Assembly (NCBI GenBank): GCA_012295275.1 | Contig: CM022675.1 | Coordinates: 2,053,388-2,117,387, forward strand | Direction of reading: 5' to 3' | Length of the DNA stretch: 64,000 nucleotides | Origin: Chrysomallon squamiferum | Taxonomy: Eukaryota > Mollusca > Gastropoda > Neomphalida > Peltospiridae | Part shown: positions 13,700 to 26,291 of the stretch, piece by piece | Numbering within the stretch: position 1 is the stretch's first letter | Layout: every line of letters starts with the position of its first letter | Position numbers and translations under genes: made by a program | Notes under the pieces: model-generated | Told to the model about the DNA's origin: nothing | What the model saw: the letters and a program-made list of their open reading frames with translations, nothing else | The model's database searches: none

Positions 13700-13900
13700 T
13701 CGTAGAGCAGTAGACGCGAGATGTCTCGAGGTAAAACTGTTTGTATGTCTAACAAGAACTACAAGATTCCATGTATTATTATCTACACACAAATGAGAGA
13801 CTTACAATTGTAACACCTGCAAGAGTTAGGTAATCTTAGGACGATGTTTTAGTCTAGTTTCTTAATATTTTCTTAAACACAGTTACAAATATCTGAAAAG
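13700..13900 (+). repeat. Dispersed repeat R1
   Basis: Starts near AGAGCAGTAGACGCGAGATG with TCTCGAGGTAAAACTGTTTG, and ends with AAACACAGTTA. Related copies at 862-1075, 19140-19375, 46345-46545 and 51805-52030, and a diverged one at 16225-16330 (duplicate about 48880-48990). In several places R2, a GTA/TTA-rich stretch and R1 follow each other, suggesting one composite element. Confidence 0.65.
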
Positions 13901-14432
13901 TGTCAGCTTGTGTCTCAAAAATAAATAAATAAATAAATAAACTAATCAGAAAAAGTATCATAGAGAATTAACATATAATAATAAAATGAATTGAAAATAA
14001 TAATACAAAATAGCGCTAACCTGAAATGGAATAGAATATACTGAAATGAACAACAATAACAAACTGAAAAACAGAGGTATAGATAGACACAAAGAAAACA
14101 GATATATAAAGAAGCAGATAGATGCATAGGTGTATACACTGAAAGAGTGTAGGTTGGTAGGTAGGTGGGTACTCAAGAATGAATAACATAGGTAACCAGA
14201 TTCAAAAAAAAAAAAAAAAAAATTTCATACAAAATTATCACACATAAAGAAATGAGTTATGGAGGAAAAGGTCAAGATGATCTTCAAACACAACTGACTG
14301 AATTTGAATGTTTAACTGTTCTTTAATTTTAAGTAAATCAGCTTTGGTGTAAAACAGGAATCAAAGAAATCTACGATCTATTTTTGGACATCCATAAGAC
14401 ACATACAACTGGTAAAAAGTGTTTCTAATAAT

Positions 14433-14555
<123 letters not shown>

Positions 14556-16476
14556 CGCAGTACTAATATGCTAAATATATAAATAACACAGATACATTTA
14601 GACTAAGGTAAAGACGAAGAAAATAGAATAGAAGAGAAGATAATAAATAAACTATTTTTGGTGTACTGATCCTTTTTTATATTTCCTCTGTGTTTGGCAA
14701 ACAATGTTTTATTTTTCATGAGACTAAAAGTAATAAAATGCAACAAAAATAAAATAAAATTAAATTAAATAATAAATATAAATATATTACTCACAAATGT
14801 GGCTGAAACAATGTGTAAAAATAAATTAATAACTAATATACTTTTCTACTTGAAATAATATCAGAAAACAAAGAGTACATATTAACAGATACATTCAAGT
14901 ATTGATTCTTTGTTCTGTACTGTGTTGTTAATTGACTGTTTACACCATTCGTCTGAAAATACAATTTCGTGTCATCTCGTAATCCACTCTACCATAAGAT
15001 GTGTTTTCTTTACTCTGTAATCAAACACCAGAAGATCTAATTATGACAAAACTTTATTTATTGTCGTGTTGTTAATTTACTGTTTACATGAAATGCCTAG
15101 AACTCTCAGAGACAGTCTGTGTATTAACTTATGTCACTGTAACATTCTTACTGTGCACTTTTAGAAAGAAAACAATGAGAAAAGACGTTATTCAGAAGTA
15201 TATATTATCATATATTCACTGGTCCAAAATGAGTCTTAGTATTAACATTAGTGTTAGTGTAGCAGTTGTAGTAGTAGTAGTAGCAGCAGTAAGTGTAGCA
15301 GCACTGTTTACATAATATAGATTTCCTGACGTATCACAAAATATAAAATTAGTGACTTATACATTTATTGAAGTAAAATACAAACACACACACACACACA
15401 CATATACACATACACACACACACATATATATATGTATATGGAAATGCGAATTGAACGTACCTTGTTATTGTAACACTCTAACCGTGTGATGTGTTTGGAA
15501 AGAAATGTAAAAATGTGTATTACGCTTTTCACTATTTTTGGGATAAAAAAAAAAAAAGATGACTTCAATGCATCACCGACTTTAAATCATATGTCATGTG
15601 AAGTCATAACTACTGTATACAAACATTTCTTTTTTTCTTTTATTATTATTATTATTTTTATTATTATTGGGATTTTGTCTTGAGTTTTTTATTTCTTGTT
15701 TGGTTGATTTCTTGGTCAAATTTGTGACTAAGAAAACCACGAGGATGAATTATCTGTATGATAAAAGAGGTTAACGAGCTAAAAGAGAACACAAACTTGT
15801 CTGATAGTATTAAACACGATTAAATGCACGTACGTCAATCATTTAGTGTTTTCCACCTGAATTCCCTTTTAAAAATAGATATGTTTTAAAGTTGTAACAG
15901 TCGTATCTAAATCTTATAATCTCTGTGTTATTTAATTTGGTAAATTATGTGTTTAGTGTTGAGTCAGTGAGAATTCTAAGTTTAACTCATTTGTTCTTAA
16001 AGATAAATTTTAAAAAGTTTTATTTAATTGCTAATTTATTTCTGACCGAGTGGAAATCATATATTTATCTCATGTTTTAATTTTGAATAAGTGAGAACGA
16101 TGTTTATTCACAGCACTAAAACAGAAATGCACCTAAACAAACATACACACACAGACATGCACACAAAGCTGATATTTATAGATATATGTACGCATGTGTG
16201 TATAGTAATAAAATCTTAATGATAGAGATAACGACTGGCGACGTGTCGAGGATAACCTGTTTGTGTTCGTGGAATAAAAGATACAAGAACCGAGGTATTA
16301 CGCACAATTTTACGTATAATATACGGAAATCTTACAAAAAACTGCATGTATAATGTACATGGGCGACAGACCTCATACAAACTAAGTGATTTCAATAAAA
16401 CTCCAGGATCACATTTATATAATGCCCAGCACATGGGGCGTGTCTCTAAACAAACAAACAAACAAATAAATAAATA

Positions 16477-16520
<44 letters not shown>

Positions 16521-16632
16521 AAATGCTGCTACTACTACTACTACTACTACTATTACTACTACTGTTACTACTGCTACCACTACCACTACTGCTACTACTA
16601 CTACTACTACTACTACTGCTACTACTACTAAA
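16477..16632 (+). repeat. Adjacent (AAAG)n and (CTA)n arrays
   Basis: AAAG tract 16477-16521 followed by CTA/CTG/CCA tract; counterpart 49132-49285. Long Ser- or Leu-rich frames here are repeat artefacts. Confidence 0.93.
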
Positions 16633-17195
16633 TAATAATGATAACACTTTATCTTCTATTACTTCTGTTATTAATACATATATTACAACTACTATTTTTA
16701 CTGTTTACCTACTACATCTATGAATTCTGCTGCCATTACTTCTACTCCTACTACAACTACTAGAGCTACCACTACTGGATGTAGTCATACATGACTAAAC
16801 AACGACTTAGCAGACGAGTTAGAAACAAAGACTGTGACACAGACTTTACACGTATAATGAAAGACAGTCTCAAGATAAAGTATTACAGATATGTCCGCGG
16901 ATGCAGATTTCAATGTATTTCAGTTTGATTTATGATTAATTATTCTCTACTTTAAAAAAGAAAACATATAGAAAATGCCTTTTATACAAACAGTTATTAT
17001 CATATATTGACAGACCTAAATGAGTGTTAGTATTAGCATTAGTGTTAGAATCAATCGTAATAGTAGTAGTAGTAGTAGTAGTAGTAATGCATTTAAATGC
17101 GTACAAACATATTCATTGCAATGTTTACGTGAACCTACCTTGTTTCTTGTGACACTCAGAAATGAAACTTTGTCCTCACTTACACAGTTCTCGTT

Positions 17196-17470
17196 CTGTT
17201 TCTCCCTACATTTGTTTGTTTTTCTATCTCATTGTCGTTTCGTATAATTTGATATTTTAATTAGTTATTTTTGTATTTGCTATGTATTTACTTGTATGAT
17301 ATTTTGTTAGGGTTAACGCACTTTTTCTCATTCTGTTTCTCCCTTCAAATGTGTTTTTCTCTACCTTATTGTCGTTTCGTATAATTTGATATTTTAATTA
17401 GTTATTTTTCTATTTGCTATGTTTTTACTTGTATGATATTTTGTTAGTGTTAAGGCACTTTTTTCTCTGC
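17196..17470 (+). repeat. Two tandem units of about 135 bp
   Basis: Each unit runs from TTCTGTTTCTCCCT through TTGTCGTTTCGTATAATTTG to TGATATTTTGTTAG. Second copy at about 49851-50125. Confidence 0.75.
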
Positions 17471-17566
17471 TTTTAGCTTCTAGTCAATATATCTGTCCGT
17501 GTAACCTTTTTGTATTAATTTTGTTTTTATGATAACTATTAATGTTTCGTTTTAATACGAAATACG

Positions 17567-17600
<34 letters not shown>

Positions 17601-17729
17601 AATAGTAATAATAATAATAATAAGAAGAAGAATCATAAATTTGCATATGTAACGCCTTGTCACAGTAATAAAAATATAGCAAATACTAATGGCTGATAGA
17701 TATTTTTAAAAACAAACACATTTTTATTT

Positions 17730-17905
17730 TGAATAGTGTAGACACATTCATCTGAAAATACAATTTCGTGTCACACGCTAACACCTGCAGATATAATATC
17801 TATCTTAGTTGTTTTTTGTAATATCAAGCCTAAGTTAACATCGTAATTTATTTTGAAAGTCTCTCAGTGCAATCTCTGAAAGCTCTCACAATCTGTGCAG
17901 AAAGA
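17730..17905 (+). repeat. Dispersed repeat R2
   Basis: Core features: CATTCATCTGAAAATACAAT, ATAATATCTATCT, and GAAAGCTCTCACAATCTGTG at the end. Related copies at 1-110, 240-470, 14935-15125 and 18420-18600, and in the second block at about 47590-47780, 50390-50565 and 51080-51260. No coding potential seen; family unknown. Confidence 0.65.
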
Positions 17906-18019
17906 GCTCGGAATTTTTATACAATGTCAAGATGATCAGAGAGGCGTGAAAACAGACGTCTTTTTTCGCTTCTTTTGTTTTTGCTTATTAATATAGTCAC
18001 TGAGGTTACTCCTTTCTTG

Positions 18020-18130
18020 TTTGTCTTGATGGCGGAACGGTAATGTCGTCCGCCTTTGGAGTGCGGGAGAATGGGTGCCATACGTTCGTGTCTCGTCAGC
18101 GACATCGTATGAGGTTTGTGAGGTCTGACT
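18020..18130 (+). mobile_element. Diverged tRNA-derived SINE-like element
   Basis: Shares TTGTCTTGATGGCGGAACGG at the head and CTCGTCAGCGACATC at the tail with the element at 31331. The B box is altered (CGTTCGTGTC). A copy at about 50681-50791 belongs to the duplicated block; the leftmost block lacks it. Confidence 0.42.
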
Positions 18131-18617
18131 AATTCAGTAGTAAAATAGTCAAGTATTGAATGTCACTGCGAGCTTTAAAAATAAAACACTAAGCTACATT
18201 TTAAAACGACAATCTGCACATTGTTAATATATATATATGTTAGGAATAAACAAAACAAAAACTATAAGTAAATATTTGGATAATGCAGCTACGAGGACGA
18301 ATACATATTTTTATACCTATTTAAGATGCTTTCGTTAGATAAATCAAATAGTAATAGAGATGACTGGCTGAGAGATATATATAATAACTAACTTTTGATT
18401 GATTGGTATATTCTTAATTGACCTGCAGATACAACTCCGTGTACCACCCTAACACCCGCAGAGATAATATCTATCTCAAAGCATTTCTTTTTTACTCTAT
18501 AGAAATCAGAGGCATGCAATATGAAGCTTAATTCAAAGTCGTAATTTATTTTGAAAGTTATTCAGTGCAGTGTCTGAAAGCTCTCACAATCTGTGTAGAA
18601 CGTATATTATGTGATAA

Positions 18618-18620
18618 CAA

Positions 18621-18660
<40 letters not shown>

Positions 18661-18664
18661 TTCT

Positions 18665-18744
<80 letters not shown>

Positions 18745-18770
18745 TTTTATTATTATTATTACCTTTTAAC
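18618..18770 (+). repeat. (ATT)n array between dispersed repeats
   Basis: Imperfect ATT array; counterparts about 489-513 (short) and 51283-51428. Confidence 0.92.
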
Positions 18771-19851
18771 TTTAAAATTAAGACTTTTGGTAAATAACAT
18801 CAAATATACAGTAGCATTATTAGTACCATTAGAGGTAGAAGTAGTAGAGTTATTAATGGTAATAGTAATAGTAGTTGCTGTTCTGGTAGCAACAGGCATA
18901 TTAGTCACAACAGTATTAGTATCAGTTATAATTGTAGGATGCTGGTTATTTTAGTGCTACTGGTAAAAGTATTAGGAGTTGAAGTCGTCATTTCAGTATT
19001 ATAATTAGTAGGTAGACATAGAACTGGCAGTATGAGAAATGGTAGGAGTAGGATTAGTGGTAGCTGTAGTATTCGAAATAATTGTTGCAGTAAAAATAAC
19101 GAACAAATAGCAACGCATACACAACCACTGAACCCTGTCCGTAGAGCAGTAGATGTGAGATGTCTCGAGGTAAAACTGTTTGTGTGACTACAAAAACTAC
19201 AAGAATCGATGTGTTATTTATTATCTAAGCACAAATGTGAGACTTACTCTCGTAACACCTGGATGAGTTTAGGCAATCTTAGCAGGATGTTTTAGTCTCC
19301 TGTGTTAATATTTTCGTAAACACAGTTAAAAGTATAACTGTAAAGTATCTTCTGCTTCTGTCTTAAAACACAAAACATATATAAATAAAATAAAATAAAT
19401 TGAAACGAAGAAACAAAAAACTAATGGAAATACTAATACTAGTTCAAGTTCTAATAATAACATAATATCTATATATATATATATATTGACGGTAAACCAT
19501 GTTGTTGTTTTTCTATCTTACGTAGTAGGCCCTTAGCTAAACACTAATACGTCCTCGTTCAAGAGGTGGAAAATGTTCTCAGAGATAGGTGTTTCTTTAA
19601 CTTAGGAAGTTGGTCGTAACTTATGTACTAAGCTACGGATGGCAATTTAGTTTATACGTACTTGTAGTATTCGCTGGCAGCTATTTTTTATTTACTGATT
19701 ACAAGATTCTTTATTGTTGTACTATTAAGATACATTTTTTGAAAATGTATATACGAAACCCACTATTCTTGATATTACTATTGTAAATGTAACACATAAT
19801 TGCAGATGAATTATTTTGTTTGATAGTTAAAACAGAAATGTTGAACTGTAC

Positions 19852-20228
19852 TGTTTCAGAGTTAACAATTGAATGTTGGAATGTTGTGTTTCAGAGCAAA
19901 AAATGAAATGTTTAAATGCTGTGTGTTTCAGAGTTAAAAATGAAATGTGCATTTAAGAGTTAAAAACAAAATGTTGAAATGTTGTTTCAGAGTTAAAAAC
20001 AAAATGTTGAAATGTTGTGTTTCAGAGTTAGAATGTATAAATGTTGTGTTTCAGAGTTAGAATGTTGAAGTGTTGTGTTTCAGAGTTAGAATATTGAAAT
20101 GTTGTGTTTCAGAGTTAGAATGTTGAAATGTTGTGTTTCAGAGTTAGAATGTTGAAATGTTGTGTTTCAGAGTTAGAATATTGAAATGTTGTGTTTCACA
20201 GTTAGAATGTTGAAATGTTATGTCTCAG
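19852..20228 (+). repeat. Minisatellite built from the splice acceptor of the RhoGAP exon
   Basis: Units of about 29 bp, GTTGTGTTTCAGAGTTAGAA plus GTTGAAAT, each with a pyrimidine-rich tract and a CAG/AG acceptor. The array ends at the real acceptor TGTCTCAG before the exon. Copies: 1501-1765 (diverged, exon lost) and about 52519-52897. Confidence 0.82.
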
Positions 20229-20406
20229 AGTTGCGGAGATGAAGGAGAAGACGATGATGAGTGCTGAGAACCTGGCTATCGTGTTTGCGCCGACGTTGCT
20301 GAGGCCGCTTGAAACAGACCCCATGATCAGTCTGACGTCTGCCATGTTTGAACAGAAAGTCATAGAACTGATGCTTCTCAACTACAAAGATATATTTTCT
20401 AAATGA
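20229..20406 (+). CDS. Terminal exon of a RhoGAP-domain protein
   Basis: After a TCTCAG acceptor the exon (incoming phase 2) encodes VAEMKEKTMMSAENLAIVF followed by APTLLRP, ending VIELMLLNYKDIFSK and a TGA stop. The SAENLAIVFAPTLLRP block is the conserved C-terminal half of RhoGAP domains, which speed GTP hydrolysis by Rho-family GTPases. The ending, just past a final helix, resembles chimaerin-type proteins. The arginine finger would be in an earlier exon; no earlier RhoGAP exon was recognised in the 8 kb upstream. It lies on the strand opposite to the ZP-SRCR genes. Immediately upstream is a minisatellite made of copies of its own acceptor region. It may be a true last exon with distant partners or a stranded exon fragment. 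Confidence 0.7.
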
Positions 20407-23400
20407 CTGACTGACCATTGGTCAGTTTTGCTTCAGTTTCATTTCAGGTCAGCTCTACTCAGAACAGCATTAAATTAAAAAGAAGTGTCTAGATCAGAAG
20501 ATCTTACTTTGTTTGATCTTTCAACTGAACTCACTTAAAGTAACACTATGAAAGACAAGTGTTCTGTAATGTCAAAACAGAAATGATTACTATTTCTAAT
20601 GTTTCAACACAAAATGATAATTTTATGTTCAGACTATTGATAAAAAAAGATTGTGGCATTTGTAATTTTGATATTAATTAATGCAATGTTTCAGATATGA
20701 GGACATTTATATTATGTTTCAAATCTTATGGTTACATTATGTTTTTAACAAAAATTGTTACATCTAGTTAATGGAATGTCATAGTAGAGCATTTCAACTA
20801 AAAAGCATTATTATTAATTGGTATAATACTTGGATACTAATAAGGAATTTTATTTAATAATATTCTTCAGCAGATAACAGAAACAGTATTTTTTTTTTTT
20901 TTTTTTTTTTTTCTTATAATGTAACATGAGAATATTTTAACAAACTTTAGAACTGATGAAGGTAAAGTAATTTTACAACATTTTAACAAACTGTAGAACT
21001 GATAAAGCTAATGTAATTTTACAACATTTTAACAAACTGTAGAACTGATAAAGCTAATGTAATTTTACAACATTTGAACAACCTGGGTGAATGATGGATC
21101 TTAGAGTCTGGAGTGTTACACAGTTCCAAACACAGCAGTTTTTTTCATGCAGATAACATAAGCCAAAGATGAAGAGCATTCCACATTTGTTTATCACTGA
21201 TTGTTGTAACTCTGTTGTATCAAGAAACTGTTTCTCTTTTAAATCTTTGATATAACTGTTGTAACAGTACACAGTGTCAGCTTGGAAACTTATAATAATA
21301 AAACTTATATAATTTGTTCAGATTATTTCAGCAAGTTACCAAGTGTACACAAACTGAAGAAGCTGATTCCAGTATATATCTGTACAATTAAATTATCTCA
21401 GTATATTTTCTATGATTTCAGATTGTTTTTTTACTTAGCTTTGCTAATAACAAAATATAATTATAAAATAACAAACTTGAAAACAATCAGTGGCGGCTGA
21501 CATATTCTCTTTTGTGGTGACATCAATTTTCAAACTGAATAATAAAACTGGAAACTCACTGAAACCAGGAATATTCTCAGCCCTCATAGGCCTTTTATTC
21601 ATTTAATGAGTTTATATATATACAGATATATATATTCTTTTTTTCTTTTAGATTAATAAATACTAACTGGCTTTGTCCAGATTGAATGTTGAGATTAATT
21701 GTAATAGTCAGAGAAACTTAACAAACTCTGTGACTCATACTCAGTTCTAATTCATGTTAGTCACTTCAGAGATTTTTATTACCTTTTCTTTCTAATTATT
21801 ACAGTTTTGAAATACTCACTTGCTGTCTTCAGAATAGTACTGTACGCAATCAAATAGATTTTTTTAATTTTTATCTGTATAGATAACATAAACCAAGTAT
21901 CGTTGATCTATGAGTTTTGTCATACATTTTAGAATTTCTTTTTTGATATATTAATAATAAAAGACTTTGAAAAACTATAAATATATGGTTTTTTTGTTTG
22001 TTTGTTTTTTTATTTTGTGAGATAACGATGATGCAGATTATTTTTTTTTTGTATTTATGTCAGGATATGATGTGACTACAATCATAAAATAGCCAATTTT
22101 ACAAACTCTACAAATTATACCAATATGCAGGCATGCAATAAAACTATATCATTCATTTATATTTATTATTTTAAATGTTTTCTTTTACAATTTCTTTTAA
22201 ATTTACACTCAATTATAGTTATAGGCAGGGTTTTCAGAAACTGCATATTTTTCATTGAACTGTATGATATAAAATGTTAAATGCAAATTTGAATATTTGT
22301 AAAATGCTGCATGTCCATTCTTTAAATGTATATTTCTTTTAATTATGATTTGCATGTTTAATGTATGTATGGTTTATTATTATCATCAGCATGATAATAT
22401 ATGAAGTTATGCATGACGATCAGTATGTTGTATGTTGATATGTATATCTGTGTGTATGTCCATTATTTTATATGATTGTTATAGATAAAATAGATTTAAA
22501 ATAAATAAAATATAAAACAAACATACAAAGAATAAATACATATTTCCTTCTGTGATGTTGAGAAAAATCAAAATATAAGCCAGTAATTGCTAAGAAAACC
22601 AAAAAATAAAATTATAATAAGGAAATAAATTAAAATGTATATTTATTATAATGCTAAATAATGAAATTAAATAAATGAATAAATCAGAGGAAAAATATCC
22701 AGTTTAGTTATTTAATAACAAAAATAAAATAACTATACCAAAAAAGGTTGAAGTATTATTGGTTTTCATATCAGGAAATTCTCAACATTTGTCATCCAAG
22801 TTCTGCTAAGTCAACAATCACAGCCTGCTTGTCACCTGTCTACTTAAACTAGATATAACTTTTATATTTAAATGTAGCCTGCATCACATTTTTACATGAA
22901 CAAGATATTACATACCAGTTTTCTTCACAGTATTTGAATATGAAACTGATGAGCAGTAAGAAATATAGCAATTACAACACAATTGTCTAGTAGTTTTATT
23001 TTTGTATTATAATATTTTTTTAATTTTTTAATTTTACTGTGTAGTATTAATTAACAATGTATTTTAGAATTTTTAAAATTGTTTTAAAAAAAATTGTTTT
23101 GTTATTATTAGTATTTTCTTAGATATACAGTGCATCAAATATATACATCATAATAAGATATTTTTATGCCAGCCTGCACTTTTATATTTTATAGGTAGCA
23201 CATATGAAAACAACAAATTATTATTACTATTATTATTATTAGTAGTATTATTATTAGTATTATTAGTATTATAATTATTATTATTTTATTATTATTATTA
23301 TTTTTTTTTTATTATTATTATAATTATTATTATTTTAGTATTATTATTAATTTTTTTTTATTATTATTATAATTATTATTATTTTATTATTAAATTTTTT

Positions 23401-24253
23401 TATTATTATTATTATTATTTATTTATTTACTTTATTTGTTTTTTTTTTTTTTTTTTTGTTTCAGAACTTTACAATTAGGGAAAAAACTCCATTAAAATAG
23501 CGGCTTTAATACAGCACTATTATAATGAAGTTTTAATAATTTCTGAAATTAGCAATGTTCTTTTCTAATAAACTGTGAAACCTGATAGAATTATCATTTT
23601 ATTTTTAAAATATCAGTAAAAGTATTTACATTAGTGTTAATATGGATGTTTCATCTGAAACCAAGATTTGTTTCAAGCTTGACTGGTACATGATGCTGTT
23701 AAGAAGAGTTGTTTACAGCTAGACTGGTACTTAACATTGTTAACATGATTTGTTTACTGCTAGACTGGTACATAACAATGTCAACAAGCTATTATTTTCA
23801 CTTAGACTGGTATATACACTGTTCACAATATTTGTATACAACTAGACTGATACATACTACTATTAACATGTTTTATTCTTTATTCACAAGTGGACTGCTA
23901 CATCTGACAGTTCTGGATGTATTATGTTAAACAATAATGTAAGTCAACTTGTTTGTGTCACTGCAGTGTAACTTATTCTCTGTTTCATATTTTCAGTATT
24001 CTTTTGTATAACTTTTTGAAATGAATATATTTACAAAAGTACTTATGACTGTTTTTGTTATTCTTGTTGCACTTTTGTTCGTTAGATAAGAGAAAGAAAA
24101 AAAATATCTGTATAATTTCACACATACAGTCCTTTTGAAAAACAGCAAAGCACAATATTGATAGAATATAAACATGCTTCACAATGCTAAATTAAATGAC
24201 ATCTTTATTTTCATATTTGACTATAACGTGAAATTTTTATTTTATTTTATTAT

Positions 24254-24296
<43 letters not shown>

Positions 24297-25511
24297 TTAA
24301 AAAATAAATAAAAACAAAAACCCTGTCTGATATGGATCCTTTCTCTGCAGGAGTTAGGATGATGAAGTGAAGTTGTATTTTCAGATAAGTGGTGTGTGCA
24401 CTACACAGAGTAATACGTTAATTCTTGAGTACATCTATCCACTCGTCATATTTCTTTGATTTCTTTGGAGAGAAAAGTTTAGAAAAGGTGCGTTAGTTCT
24501 TTCATCTACATCATATAGCTCTCTATTTTGTGTGAAAACAATCTGAGAGAGAAAAGTGAAGTTTAAAAACAATTTAACAAAAAATGAACAAGGCTGAAGT
24601 AGTTTCGTTTAGAGCTGCATTAGACGTGGACTGTGAGTGCTGGGTGGAGCACAGACAGATTTCATCTACTAGTAATTTTGTGCTTTGCTAAAATGTCCAC
24701 TATTGTTTAATTTAACTTCATCACTCATAATGACAGGATCTGTAAAGGAAAAAGTGTAGGCACAAACACAAACACCCATACACGCACACACACATGCACA
24801 TACACACACACGCATACGCACACACAACAACATGACACAACAGAAACATTGTAGGAAGAAACGAAGTTATTTCCCTTTTTTTTTTTTTTTTGTCTAATTT
24901 CTCTTTGTAGAAGAGAGATACTGGCTGTAAATGACACAAAGGTCAGGTAGAAGGAACGAAGCTGTCTCTTTCTTGTTTTTACTTTTCGGGACATTTTCAT
25001 TAATTTCTATAATTCTGGCTCGTGAAAGAGAATTACTGGCAATAAATATCACAGAATGATGAAATAAATCATATTTAAATGTTTGTACATAGTTAAAATG
25101 ACCTACTACTACTGTTATTATTATTAAATTGTTTCTTGTCTTTTCCTGCTTGTTCTGTCTTTTTTCTCCTCTCTGATGTGTTTCTGAATGCACGCATTCG
25201 TTCACTGATGACATCTATACTGAAAAGTCTTCTGCAAGTGTGTTTTCATCCATTTCCATGAAGTGAAGCTTATTTTAGTGAATGGCAATATTTAATCATT
25301 AGACAATTATTGTTTGTACTAAATGAATTCAAAATCAAAACTAAAAAAAAGAGAAAAGTGATAAATAGATTTTGTAAAATGAGCATGAACTGGTAACGGT
25401 ATGGTAAAATGTGGGCAATCACTCTTCACATTAAATATTTCTAAGAATACTGACATTTCCCCTTAGATATTACCATCAAGATACAGAAGTGACTAGACAA
25501 GATGCACCAAG
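20407..25511. other. Region after the RhoGAP exon
   Basis: AT-rich sequence that could include the RhoGAP 3' UTR (an ATTAAA occurs near 20470), the 46-bp and 42-bp minisatellites and a degenerate ATT array. A 106-residue minus-strand frame at 24894-25214 is shared with 6074-6394 but has no recognisable domain. Counterpart: 53076-57556. Confidence 0.55.
23217..23457 (+). repeat. Imperfect ATT/T-rich array
   Basis: Degenerate ATT with T runs, ending in TTTGTTTCAG, an acceptor-like site. Counterparts 4455-4683 (with GTT units) and 55878-56122. The short frame after the acceptor (NFTIRERTPLIQRYYNEV in the leftmost copy) is disrupted in the other copies, so no exon is called. Confidence 0.85.
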
Positions 25512-25645
25512 TTAAACGGATAGGACAGTACAGTGTGAGAAAACACAATAGAATCGCTGACAAATAGAGATTTCTTGCAGTCCGGATTGTCGACTGGTCG
25601 CGCTTTCACGCGATATCGTTTCTGCCAAACTGAATGAACTCACAG
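25512..25645 (-). CDS. Possible short terminal exon after the exon 6-7 duplicate
   Basis: A strong acceptor with a pyrimidine tract (TTTTCTTTGTATCTTCAG) is followed, in the phase set by exon 7-like 25920-25876, by VSSFSLAETISRESATSRQS and then a Cys-rich end before TAA. The stretch is visibly richer in G and C than its neighbours. It has no recognisable domain. If spliced to exons 6 and 7 it would end a short product just after the ZP linker. The same frame exists at 6692-6825. The support is a good splice site and phase agreement only. Confidence 0.2.
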
Positions 25646-25875
25646 CTGAAGATACAAAGAAAACACGAAGACTGGTTTAGAATTTCAATCATTTTTTGTA
25701 TTATTAAAAATAATTCAGAAGAAATATATTTCCACCTTATAAAATAGCCGAGAACGGTTTAGGAACAGTTTCGAAATAGGAGAATGTACACTTAAGTCAA
25801 AACTTCAGAATTATAAGTTCATCAACATAAAGTGAATATTTGTTATATTTATTTATTTTATTACATCGACATTAC

Positions 25876-26029
25876 CTGGCTTAATATCGTCAATTTTATC
25901 TGGCACCGTCGAGGTCAAATCTGAAAATAATGAAACGAATTTTATAAATATGTTTGTCTTACTTGCAAAACGTTAAAAATGATAACTAACGTATTACAAT
26001 TATGATGAAGATGATGGTGATAATAATAA

Positions 26030-26072
<43 letters not shown>

Positions 26073-26291
26073 TTTGCTGCAACTGCTATTACTATTATTT
26101 TGATTATTATTAAATAAAATATGAGAAAAAAAATCTACATTTTCTTACTTGTAGTAAACCCAAATGTAAGTTCTTCATCTAAAGATACAGCTGCTGATTC
26201 TGAAATTGAAGACCCGTCTTTGAGGTTGATGTTGAACTGGACAAGCGAGGAGTCTGTTGAGTTGACTGTGTTTGTGATATTCTGTCCGTTT
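25876..26291 (-). CDS. Partial duplicate of ZP-SRCR exons 6 and 7
   Basis: Exon 6-like 26291-26149 (143 nt, as in gene 2) encodes NGQNITNTVNSTDSSLVQFN, then INLKDGSSISESAAVSLDEE and LTFGFTT: the ZP linker and first ZP-C strand. Exon 7-like 25920-25876 (45 nt, as in gene 2) encodes NLTSTVPDKIDDIKPG. Acceptors and donors (GTAAGA and GTAATG) are intact and phases are conserved. No matching ZP-N exon lies upstream and no SRCR exon downstream in the 25 kb region. It could be the middle of a reduced paralogue or a leftover of unequal exchange. Confidence 0.6.

Noticed and set aside
16216-16647. 143-residue Ser-rich minus-strand frame
   Set aside because: The Ser tract is the CTA array and the rest is R1-related repeat; the frame differs in the second copy near 49 kb, as expected for non-coding DNA.
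24894-25214. 106-residue frame starting MSSVNECVHSET, also at 6074-6394
   Set aside because: It is shared by two copies, but the whole surrounding DNA is equally similar. No domain, signal peptide or good splice context was seen.
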